The notes beneath the pieces are model-generated. The model was given only the letters and a program-made list of their open reading frames with translations, did not search any database and was not told the DNA's origin. From Bacillota bacterium (lineage in GTDB: Bacteria; Bacillota_A; Clostridia; Lachnospirales; Lachnospiraceae), in contig JAEZSL010000405.1 of the NCBI GenBank assembly GCA_023443925.1, positions 1 to 26,653 on the forward strand: DNA of 26,653 bases. Direction: 5' to 3'. The stretch's first letter is position 1; every line of letters starts with the position of its first letter. A program made the translations under genes and the position numbers. This document shows, piece after piece, positions 13,660 to 20,373 of the stretch.

Positions 13660-15243
13660 ATGTCGAAAATAATTATTAATGAAATGAATTATCACTATAC
13701 GAAATATTACAATCCTATCTTTAACAATGTAAACTTAATACTGGATACAGATTGGAGGCTGGGGCTGATTGGCCGTAACGGACGCGGTAAGACTACCTTT
13801 TTAAAACTTCTGACCGGTGAGCGAAAGCCGGATAAAGGCTATATTAAAAAACCTGTGAATATGGAATATTTCCCATATTCAAATGGTGCTTCCTACAAAA
13901 ACACAATGGATGTTGTCAAAGAAAATATTGGTGGTTTGAAAACGCTGGAAGACAGCATGGAAATTATTCTTTCTGAAAATGAGGAAAGCAGACTCACCGA
14001 ATATCAGAATCTATTGTCAGATTATATGGAGGCAGATGGTTTTGAAATCGAGAGCAGGATAAAAAGGGAATTGCATTTAATGAAACTGCCGGAGGAACTT
14101 TTGGAGCGGGATTTTGAGTTTCTCTCGGGTGGAGAGAAAACGAAAATGCTTATTATTTCACTCTTTTTAAGAAAAAACGCTTTTATCCTTCTGGATGAAC
14201 CCACCAATCATCTGGATATGGATGGTAAAGGTGCTCTAGCAGAGTATTTAAAGCAAAAATCAGGTTTTATACTTGTGTCCCATGACCGGCAATTTCTGGA
14301 CACGGTAACGGATCATATTCTGGCTATTAACAAAGCGGATATTACACTAACAAAAGGTAATTACTCCAATTGGAAGGACAATGTTGAGAAAAATGAAATC
14401 TATGAATTCCGTACAAGAACCAGGCTGGAAAAAGAAATTAACAGTCTGGAGAAACGTGCCGTACTAAACCGGAATTGGGCATCCATAGCTGAGAAGGAAA
14501 AGAATCCCTATGCAACCCATAACCGGGGCAACAGTTCCAGAGCTGCCAAGTTCATGCGCCAGGCCAAAGCTTCCGAGCTGGCGGTAAAGAATAATATCGA
14601 GGATAAAAAACAGTTGTTAAAGAATTATGAAACAACCAGAGACCTGGCATTAAGCCAGAGGGCTACAGGGAATGATACCCTGGTAATGGTGGAACATTTG
14701 AACTTTGGATACGATGACAGATTGCTGTTTCAAGATTTCTCACTTAAGGTTTATGCCGGTGACAGAATCTGGATACGTGGCGGTAACGGCAGCGGAAAGA
14801 CCACCTTATTAAGGCTTATTGGGAAGCATCTTCAGTCCGATGCAGTAGCTTACTGTGAAAATCTGACTATCGCAGAAAGTAATCAGGAACCGGAACTAAC
14901 AAATGGTTTGATTGAAGAAATCACTGGGGAGCTCTATATGCCGGAGAACCAGCTCAGGGATAAATGGCTGGAATTATGCGACTGCCTGGATGTAAATATG
15001 GATACTCTAAAAAGACCCTTAGAAACCTTCAGCAGCGGAGAACTAAAAAAAGTAGATATAGCCAGAGCACTGGCTATGGAGAATCAGCTGCTGCTTTTAG
15101 ATGAGCCACTTAATTATACGGATGTGTATTTCAGAGAACAGTTGGAGAAGGCCATCCTTGCTTTTGAACCGACGATTGTCTTTGTCGAGCATGACGAACG
15201 GTTTGGATACAGTGTTGCAAATCGAATTATCGATCTGTCCTGA
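13660..15243 (+). CDS. Antibiotic-resistance-type ABC-F ATPase (Lsa/CplR-like ribosomal protection protein)
   Basis: 527 residues, two ABC ATPase domains and no membrane segment. Domain 1 has Walker A 'GRNGRGKTT' (38-46), signature 'LSGGEK' (about 155) and Walker B 'ILLDEPTNHLD' (about 178). Domain 2 has Walker A 'GGNGSGKTT' (about 374), a divergent signature 'FSSGELKK' (about 457), Walker B 'LLLLDEPLNYTD' and 'FVEHDERF'. The inter-domain linker (about 225-335) is charged and probably reaches the peptidyl-transferase centre. 'DTDWRLGLIGRNGRGKTTF' and 'EPLNYTDVYFREQLE' point to the Lsa/CplR branch, which protects ribosomes from lincosamides, pleuromutilins and streptogramin A. AAGGAGG precedes the ATG. 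The drug range is inferred; housekeeping ABC-F proteins are the main alternative, but the regulated leader argues against that. Confidence 0.88.
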   Translation: MSKIIINEMNYHYTKYYNPIFNNVNLILDTDWRLGLIGRNGRGKTTFLKLLTGERKPDKGYIKKPVNMEYFPYSNGASYKNTMDVVKENIGGLKTLEDSMEIILSENEESRLTEYQNLLSDYMEADGFEIESRIKRELHLMKLPEELLERDFEFLSGGEKTKMLIISLFLRKNAFILLDEPTNHLDMDGKGALAEYLKQKSGFILVSHDRQFLDTVTDHILAINKADITLTKGNYSNWKDNVEKNEIYEFRTRTRLEKEINSLEKRAVLNRNWASIAEKEKNPYATHNRGNSSRAAKFMRQAKASELAVKNNIEDKKQLLKNYETTRDLALSQRATGNDTLVMVEHLNFGYDDRLLFQDFSLKVYAGDRIWIRGGNGSGKTTLLRLIGKHLQSDAVAYCENLTIAESNQEPELTNGLIEEITGELYMPENQLRDKWLELCDCLDVNMDTLKRPLETFSSGELKKVDIARALAMENQLLLLDEPLNYTDVYFREQLEKAILAFEPTIVFVEHDERFGYSVANRIIDLS

Positions 15244-15343
15244 TGTATGCTTCCTATATGGAAGCTGAATTGAGACAATGCGTTTACTTGACTTTTGGAG
15301 CATGAGATTTAAGACATTTCATACCCTGATTTATGTCATGGGG

Positions 15344-15511
15344 ACTAGTGTACTGTCCGCCGGACATCTTGACTAATGACTTGCCTGAATTTCCATCTGC
15401 CGCGTTGTCATCGGTCAGCGTAGTACACCGCTACGCTTCCTTCCTCCGCCTTGCAGACTGAAAATTCATTCTGCGCCATTAGCCAAAGTGTCAAGTGGTC
15501 AGCACACTAGT
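15344..15511. mobile_element. 168-bp fold-back (MITE-like) repeat element
   Basis: Terminal inverted repeats start ACTAGTGT (15344-15351) and end ACACTAGT (15504-15511); extended to 15 bases they match at 13. Further in, TTGAC, CTAATG and TGAATTT of the left half recur in the reverse complement of the right half, and the centre is the hairpin GCGTAG (15418-15423) with CTACGC (15431-15436). It is much richer in G and C than its surroundings and codes for nothing. This is the build of a non-autonomous MITE or dispersed structured repeat. No target duplication was found, so insertion is not proven. Confidence 0.7.
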
Positions 15512-15590
15512 ACGAATTCGATAACGAAGAAAATGTAGAAAGAAAGGAATGCCGCATAAGAATTTAACATTCTATTTAGTGGCTGGGTAT

Positions 15591-15684
15591 TAGGTTGAAA
15601 AAACGAAATACAGTTTTTCAACATCCTGATTTGTACGTGCGCCAGTGCGCACAGATTGGAGTTAAAATGAAAGTATGCCGTTAA
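15591..15684 (+). other. Two-hairpin leader element, orphan copy C, with a 5-codon ORF
   Basis: Hairpin 1 is GTTGAAAAAAC (15594-15604) with GTTTTTCAAC (15613-15622). Hairpin 2 is GTGCGC (15637-15642) with GCGCAC (15647-15652). TTGGAG (15656-15661) and ATGAAA (15667-15672) follow. The ORF then stops after five codons (MKVCR, stop at 15682-15684). It is 74/82 identical to copy B, which drives the EamA gene. The gene it served has been lost, or the element was inserted here. The next 250 bases show no coding remains. Confidence 0.75.
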
Positions 15685-15942
15685 TTACCTCAATTTTCAT
15701 TATTAGCATCATATTGAAGATTGATTAAATGAGGAAAGAAAAGGCCTAAGCTAACAGGTTTATTTTGTGTACTCTTTTAGTTGGTAATTAGAAGCCATAC
15801 TGCTTATAGAACTAAAATAAATATCTGATTCTAATTGTGTGTAATCCTGATTTGATGTAAATGTTATACATCTTTTACTGCTTGTTTAAATATGTATATT
15901 ACAGGTCCTGATTATAACATAATAGAGCAGTTTACGAATTTT

Positions 15943-15981
15943 AAGGCTGTGAGAAAGCTATGCTTTTTCGCAGCCTTTTTT
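15943..15981 (+). terminator. Intrinsic terminator of an unidentified transcript
   Basis: A long stem, 15943-15958 (AAGGCTGTGAGAAAGC) with 15962-15977 (GCTTTTTCGCAGCCTT), a 3-base loop and a run of six T ending at 15981. No gene precedes it for 700 bases. It may end read-through from the ABC-F gene, a lost gene behind copy C, or a small RNA. Bases 15685-15942 hold only an inverted repeat, GATGTA...TACATC (15854-15872). Confidence 0.85.
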
Positions 15982-16135
15982 GCTATTTCAGTCTTAAGAA
16001 TATCCATGAAAAAGCAGCGCCTGGTCAGGCTGGGATGATGAACCGGCAACCGGCAATTCGTAACTGAAAATGAAGAGCGGCAGTGCGGAGTCTGGTAATT
16101 CGGACTTTAGTATACGGGAGATTCAATTAGTTAGG

Positions 16136-16171
16136 CCTCAAATTAATGAAACGAAAAATTAATTTCGGAGG
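16136..16171 (+). promoter_or_regulatory. Hairpin that sequesters the SD of the methyltransferase-like gene
   Basis: CCTC plus AAATTAAT (16136-16147) pairs with ATTAATTT plus GAGG (16158-16165, 16168-16171), with two bases bulged. The right arm contains the GGAGG ribosome site (16167-16171) of the gene at 16180, so translation would depend on opening this stem. The loop is GAAACGAAAA. Bases 15982-16135 contain a small GCCTG/CAGGC hairpin (16019-16030) and no gene. Confidence 0.6.
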
Positions 16172-16179
16172 TTCTGACA

Positions 16180-17526
16180 ATGGATAATAATAGAAAGTAT
16201 GCACCGGAAGAAGAAATACTTTGTGCAATAGAATTAGTTTATGAACAGGAGGATAAGGGTATATTATCGTCGGATTTATTTGGTTTAGAGCATTCCCGGA
16301 CTATAAATATTATGGGCTGTATTCTGGAAACGGATAAGGTGTTTCTGATGGGAGCCAGTCTTGAGATAGCTGCTTTGCTTATTTCATATCTATATACCCC
16401 GGAATGTCTGGAACTGCAGGGGACAGAACACACGGAACAGGTAAAAAGCAGTGAACGAAAAAGAAATCTTCTTTATCTATTAGGAGACTATCATTATTCG
16501 GAGCTTATTTACCGGGGTAACGGCATGGATTCTATGCTGGCTCCGGATGCTTATAATGTTGTAATTTCAGGATATGCCGAACTGACAGAGGGAAGAGGGA
16601 AAACTCCGGCAGAACGGTTTCTGCTTGAAACAGGAACCGAATATGAACAATTTAATAAATATCTGGTTTCTACAGAACAGCTGTTAAAAACAAGCGGAAG
16701 ATGGATTGTACTTGCGAAACCCGGCTGGATCTTAAAATCCTGGGAGTTGATACAAGATAGAGGGTTACAGCTGGAATACGACCAGTTCCGCCTTTATACG
16801 GAATCAAACCGGCATCCGAATACCTTTTTATGGCTTAGGTTTATAAAGGATAAGGAACATTTTAACATGGAACAACAAAAGAAAAACCTGCGATCAATGA
16901 TGGAGGATAACGGAATTGACAGGCTTTATGCTCATCGTAACCAGTTACGGTTTCCATATGCAGAATTATCTTTTCGTAAATCGGAAGCCTATGTTGATTT
17001 AAAACAGAATACGGAATATCTGCAATATTTCTTTTCCGTTGAAACAACTAAGCGTTTAACAGAATTATGTACAGGATATACAGCCTGCCTGGTTACACCT
17101 TCTGTTGCCCAATGTGCATACCGCAATCATAAAAACGTTGTACTATTTGAACGGGATAACCGGTTTAGGGAAAACGGAGGTTTAAAATTTGTAAAATATG
17201 ATTTAAATAAAGGTCTGACCAAATTTGTCAGGAATAAATATGCCAACAAATTTGACCGGGTAATTTGTGACCCTCCTTTTGATATTGATCTGAATACTTT
17301 GGCAGAGGATATAGAGGAATTAATTCTCTTAAATAATAAAAGTACTGCCTATGTTGTATTCCCGGACAGCAGAAGTGTAAGTCTTATTAATAGCATGAAA
17401 TCAAAAGGTTTTATTTACATGAAAGACAGTGAAAGGATTACCATAGAATATGCAAGACCTCCCAAAATTGTAAGGGTAGGCGGTAAAAATGCCATACAAT
17501 TATATAAGTTTATTTATACAGGATAG
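16180..17526 (+). CDS. Methyltransferase-like protein with a C-terminal EFM5/N6-adenine-MTase-like domain
   Basis: 448 residues. The C-terminal part (about 280-440) has 'YLQYFFSVETTKRLTEL', 'TACLVTPSVAQ', 'VVLFERDNRF', 'LKFVKYDLN' and 'FDRVICDPPFDI' (DPPF, 364-367), in the same order as the N6-adenine-MTase/EFM5 family, best known as eukaryotic eEF1A lysine methyltransferases. DPPF is the (D/N)PP(Y/F) catalytic motif of amino-methyltransferases. The N-terminal part (about 40-225) looks like a second, degenerate Rossmann domain, with 'YNVVISGYAEL', 'LLKTSGRWIVLAKPGW' and 'FLWLRFIKD' at the places of strands 4, 5 and 7 but no catalytic motif. The target (protein, RNA or DNA) is unknown. GGAGG lies 8 bases before the ATG, inside a hairpin. 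The family call rests on remembered motifs. Confidence 0.6.
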   Translation: MDNNRKYAPEEEILCAIELVYEQEDKGILSSDLFGLEHSRTINIMGCILETDKVFLMGASLEIAALLISYLYTPECLELQGTEHTEQVKSSERKRNLLYLLGDYHYSELIYRGNGMDSMLAPDAYNVVISGYAELTEGRGKTPAERFLLETGTEYEQFNKYLVSTEQLLKTSGRWIVLAKPGWILKSWELIQDRGLQLEYDQFRLYTESNRHPNTFLWLRFIKDKEHFNMEQQKKNLRSMMEDNGIDRLYAHRNQLRFPYAELSFRKSEAYVDLKQNTEYLQYFFSVETTKRLTELCTGYTACLVTPSVAQCAYRNHKNVVLFERDNRFRENGGLKFVKYDLNKGLTKFVRNKYANKFDRVICDPPFDIDLNTLAEDIEELILLNNKSTAYVVFPDSRSVSLINSMKSKGFIYMKDSERITIEYARPPKIVRVGGKNAIQLYKFIYTG

Positions 17527-17666
17527 AAAAGTTATTTTTCTTCATAGACAATCATGAATCATTTGTTCACAGACGTTAATAGGATTAGGGTCCAATATTT
17601 TTTTCTTTTCCAATTTAAATATTTATTAATAGGATAGACTTAAATACTGGAATAATTGGTGTTATA

Positions 17667-17675
17667 TGGTATAAT
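17667..17675 (+). promoter_or_regulatory. Extended -10 promoter upstream of the small protein gene
   Basis: TGGTATAAT, a TGn-extended consensus -10, 112 bases before the GTG at 17788. No clear -35 is seen, which extended -10 promoters can do without. Confidence 0.55.
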
Positions 17676-17787
17676 CTAAATTATTGTAAGAACCGGAATA
17701 GGTTAGTGGACAAGTCGATGTACATTTGCTATACAAAGCTGTACTTAACTTTTATATAACCCCAGTGGAGAAGAAAGGAAATAAATC

Positions 17788-18060
17788 GTGGGAGATGCAG
17801 TAATAAAATGTCTTGAGAGAGACCGAAAAAGAGCGGTAAAAGCTTATGGAGAAAAAACAGTACTTTCCTGCTTGTCTGAGAAAACAGAGTATCAGCTATT
17901 ATGTGAAATTTATTCCCTTTTACAAAAAGATATTGCGGCGGGAAATCACGGGGAAGAGGCAAAATGGCTGAGAGCTATTGTTGAGAAGACCATTTTATCA
18001 AAGGTTATGGCAGAACATGGCTTTACAGTAAGCGGTAAAAAAATAGAGAATAACGACTAA
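17788..18060 (+). CDS. Small conserved-looking hypothetical protein, 90 residues
   Basis: An acidic/basic, probably all-helical cytoplasmic protein with no membrane segment or cysteine motif ('CLERDRKRAVKAYGEKTVLS', 'EYQLLCEIYSLLQKDIAAG', 'EEAKWLRAIVEKTILSKVM'). The GTG start is supported by AAAGGAA 7 bases before it; the ATG that follows within 10 bases is in another frame. A good extended -10 promoter lies upstream, and the APH-fold kinase gene follows after 155 bases with a 15-bp repeat between. I do not recognise a family. Confidence 0.65.
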   Translation: MGDAVIKCLERDRKRAVKAYGEKTVLSCLSEKTEYQLLCEIYSLLQKDIAAGNHGEEAKWLRAIVEKTILSKVMAEHGFTVSGKKIENND

Positions 18061-18124
18061 TATCAATAGGTTGTAAAAGTAATAGATTTATACAGTTCTA
18101 AATAGTGGTATTAACTGATAAGCA

Positions 18125-18199
18125 GAGATTGATAAGGTAAAAATTGATTAGGCAAAGATTGATAAGGTAGGAATTGATAAGGTAGAAAATAAATTGATG
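18125..18199. repeat. 15-bp tandem repeat, 4-5 units
   Basis: Units start at 18125, 18140, 18155, 18170 and, degenerate, 18185. The core is A(A/G)ATTGATAAGGTA. It fills the space between the small protein and the kinase gene and ends 3 bases before the GGAGGA ribosome site. Confidence 0.85.
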
Positions 18200-18215
18200 A
18201 CCGGAGGAAATACGA

Positions 18216-19136
18216 ATGCTTGAAATTTTACTCTCAGCTCTGAAAAAGGAATATATCATACCATTTGAGCAGCTCGAATTACTTCGGGATATGATGGGGT
18301 ATGTATGTCTTGCCAAAGCTGGAGAAGATAAATACGTTTTTAAATTGTTTCAGGAACATCATAGGGAGCAGGCGTTGCAATCCGTAGAGATTATGACATA
18401 TCTTAATAACACCGGATATCCGGTACCCAAAATCATTCCCACCTTAAGAGGTAAAAGGTATTGCGTGATTGATTTTCAGAACAAAAAACGTATTGGTGTT
18501 TTATACGAATATATCCAAGGAAAAGAGCCGGATAAGGAAACGGATATGGAAGCCCTTGGCTGGCAGACCGGTAAACTGCATAAAATGATGAAAACATATA
18601 CCGGCCAGCTGGTATCCCATTCAAAGGAATTTTTTATTAATCGTTACTTAGAGCTCTTATCAAAAATGGCCTACCCGGAAGCAGCCCGGTTTGAAGAATA
18701 CGGCAGCAGGCTCTGGGAAAGGGTAAAGGATCAACCCAAAGGCTTCTGTCATGGAGATTACCATACCGGCAATATGCTGCTTGGTACCAGCGGTAAGTAT
18801 GTAATCTTTGATTTTGATGCAGCTGCCAATGCTTATCCGGCATTTGATATTGCGGTAATTTGTGATATGACAGATTATTTTTCCCTGCAGGATGCTATGT
18901 TTTATGAAACGAAAAGGCTCCTGGAACATTTTCTAAAAGGTTACGGTAAGCACTTATCCATCCGCCCACAGGAGAAAATTGCTGTTTTTGATTTTATTGC
19001 CGTCAGGCATTTTGAGGTACAGGCAGCTATAATTGAGAATCTGGGTTTAAACTGTGTGGACCATAGCTTTATAGACGGTCAGTTCAGCTGGCTGATGCAA
19101 TGGGAAAAACTAATTCAGGAAAATTTTAAGAAGTAA
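18216..19136 (+). CDS. Aminoglycoside-phosphotransferase/choline-kinase-fold kinase
   Basis: 306 residues of the APH superfamily. The catalytic loop is 'CHGDYHTGNML' (H179, D181, N186), and the metal-binding 'IFDFDAAANAYPAFDIA' (D199/D201) follows at the usual distance. In the N-lobe, 'YVFKLFQEHHREQALQSVEIMTYLNNTGYPVPKII' contains the ATP lysine and a helix glutamate. The closest types are spore-coat CotS-like and homoserine-kinase-like proteins of Firmicutes rather than a proven aminoglycoside kinase, so the substrate is uncertain. CGGAGGA precedes the ATG. A broken LytTR-type regulator starts 18 bases after the stop and was probably in the same operon. Confidence 0.82.
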   Translation: MLEILLSALKKEYIIPFEQLELLRDMMGYVCLAKAGEDKYVFKLFQEHHREQALQSVEIMTYLNNTGYPVPKIIPTLRGKRYCVIDFQNKKRIGVLYEYIQGKEPDKETDMEALGWQTGKLHKMMKTYTGQLVSHSKEFFINRYLELLSKMAYPEAARFEEYGSRLWERVKDQPKGFCHGDYHTGNMLLGTSGKYVIFDFDAAANAYPAFDIAVICDMTDYFSLQDAMFYETKRLLEHFLKGYGKHLSIRPQEKIAVFDFIAVRHFEVQAAIIENLGLNCVDHSFIDGQFSWLMQWEKLIQENFKK

Positions 19137-19154
19137 AGTAGGAAGGTACTGCAG

Positions 19155-19298
19155 ATGAAAATTACGATTGAAACCGTTGGTATAGAGCAGGAAGAAGAAA
19201 TACTCATTCGATGCCATGAGGTAACAGATGAGATTATATCTTATGTGAACAGCCTTATTACACAGCACAAAGAATTAATTGGGCAGGTAATAAGATAA
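19155..19298 (+). pseudogene. N-terminal fragment of a LytTR-type DNA-binding regulator
   Basis: A 47-codon ORF with ribosome site AGGAAGG. It begins MKITIETVGIEQEEEILIRC and runs to 'LITQHKELIGQ', which looks like the start of the stand-alone LytTR regulators of clostridia (normally about 145-150 residues). There the sequence changes to unrelated material and stops. The DNA-binding LytTR domain is missing. The break is near 19285. The assignment is from remembered family N-termini. Confidence 0.55.
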
Positions 19299-19534
19299 GC
19301 AGCCAGATTGCCGAAAAAAGTTATAATGTATATTTAAAAGGCACCAAGCACCTGACACTTACGGATCTGGCTATTGTATCTCCCTTTCTTACCTATATGC
19401 TGAACGGTGAGAGTTCAAACGTTGATGCCAGGAAATGCATAGAACTGGAAAACAGTTTAATCTTGGGATTTTTTGATGAGGTATTAAAGGGGAAAGGAAC
19501 GTTTTCGCCTAAGGAAGTTTATACAATTGATTAG
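19299..19534 (+). pseudogene. C-terminal fragment of an alpha/beta hydrolase (PAF-acetylhydrolase-like)
   Basis: An open frame without a start codon, ending TAG at 19532-19534. It encodes 'YNVYLKGTKHLTLTDLAIVS', then 'PFLTYMLNG' and 'LILGFFDEVLKGKGTFSP', which resembles the C-terminus of PAF-acetylhydrolase/dienelactone-hydrolase-like proteins; the histidine in KHLTLTD would be the catalytic one. The nucleophile serine domain is absent. It joins directly to the LytTR fragment in a different frame, so one deletion seems to have removed the end of one gene and the start of the other. Confidence 0.55.
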
Positions 19535-19567
19535 TGATTTGCTTTTTGTATATCCTTAATTGACCCG

Positions 19568-19879
19568 ATGTGGTGTGATTATGCGGAAAAAAGATTTTAT
19601 GCCGGGCAATTCATGTTACAATTAAAAGCATTTTTCCCGGAATATGAAAGCAAACTAAATGAATTATGGAATATTTTAGGAAGTAATCTGAATAACTTAA
19701 TGTATGATTATATCGACAAAGTTGATTTGGCTCCGGGTGCTGATTGTGAAACCATTAATTTTCGGAAATTAAATGATAAAACAATAAGAGAAGAGATGTG
19801 TGAAATAGTAATTAAGTGCGAGATAGAAGAACGAAAAGCAGCGGATATTCTTTATAAACTAAATATGGATATATATTAA
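19568..19879 (+). CDS. Hypothetical protein, 103 residues, possibly 5'-truncated
   Basis: An acidic helical protein ('FMLQLKAFFPEYESKLNELW', 'LNNLMYDYIDKV', 'REEMCEIVIKCEIEERKAAD'). No ribosome site precedes the ATG at 19568. The frame stays open back to a stop at 19535 without another start codon, directly after the hydrolase fragment. It could be a third gene damaged in the same event or a weakly expressed intact gene. A terminator follows. No family recognised. Confidence 0.45.
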   Translation: MWCDYAEKRFYAGQFMLQLKAFFPEYESKLNELWNILGSNLNNLMYDYIDKVDLAPGADCETINFRKLNDKTIREEMCEIVIKCEIEERKAADILYKLNMDIY

Positions 19880-19887
19880 GCAAAAAT

Positions 19888-19922
19888 GAGTCAAACTACT
19901 GAATTTTATGGTAGTTTGGCTC
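19888..19922 (+). terminator. Terminator-like hairpin
   Basis: GAG-T-CAAACTAC (19888-19899) pairs with GTAGTTTG-G-CTC (19911-19922), a 12-bp stem with one T-G pair. The T tract after it is broken. It closes the transcript of the 17788-19879 gene group. Confidence 0.65.
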
Positions 19923-19985
19923 TTAAGTATATTTATTTATATTTTTTACAAAAAAATAATTATACTGAACAGTTATAAAAAATAA

Positions 19986-20014
19986 TTGATTTAATGTAAA
20001 TATTATGGTAATAT
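19986..20014 (+). promoter_or_regulatory. Promoter of the GNAT/CPT/ABC/AAC resistance-type cluster
   Basis: TTGATT at 19986-19991, a 17-base spacer, TAATAT at 20009-20014 with an extended TGG before it. The start would be near 20021, only about 20 bases before the ribosome site of the leader peptide. Confidence 0.75.
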
Positions 20015-20054
20015 ATGGATTAAAATGCCGCTCAGATAGAAAGGAGTTTACAAG

Positions 20055-20090
20055 ATGTTAATTTTTGAGGTATCCATCATCAAAAACTAA
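20055..20090 (+). CDS. Leader peptide of the resistance-type cluster (candidate)
   Basis: An 11-residue ORF, MLIFEVSIIKN, with a strong AGAAAGGAG ribosome site ending 8 bases before the ATG. It lies between a well-formed promoter and an intrinsic terminator (20191-20216), with the first real gene at 20374. A short translated ORF followed by a conditional terminator is the classic design of drug-inducible attenuation. A hairpin, CTGATT plus AGGG (from about 20112) with CCCT plus AATTAG, lies between the leader and the terminator. Confidence 0.65.
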   Translation: MLIFEVSIIKN

Positions 20091-20190
20091 ATAAAGATGT
20101 AACGCTGATTTGATAGGGATAAAATAGCCCTTTAATTAGTGTTATAAAAAGTAACCTTCGTGAATACTGAAGCTTTGGCGCGGCAATCGG

Positions 20191-20216
20191 CACACCCTGG
20201 GGTGTGTTATTTTTTT
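20191..20216 (+). terminator. Leader terminator (attenuator) of the resistance-type cluster
   Basis: CACACC (20191-20196) pairs with GGTGTG (20201-20206), loop CTGG, followed by TTA and seven T. It lies 101 bases after the leader peptide stop and 157 bases before the first gene. No second promoter of quality was found in 20217-20373, so transcripts must pass it. Confidence 0.85.
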
Positions 20217-20373
20217 GTGATTTTGTTTGTTAACCGTAGTAAACAGCAATAACGGCTGCTTACTACGGTATTTTTATACCTATTAACCAGTAAAATTATT
20301 ATTTCATTACGATTCAGACCGGACAAGAACATTTGTTTGGTATTTGTATCAACGAGAAAAAGGGGATTATATT

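Noticed and set aside
18098..18316. Minus-strand ORF with repeated 'LINxYLINLCLI' pattern
   Set aside because: It reads through the 15-bp tandem repeat and into the kinase gene in antisense; no ribosome site.
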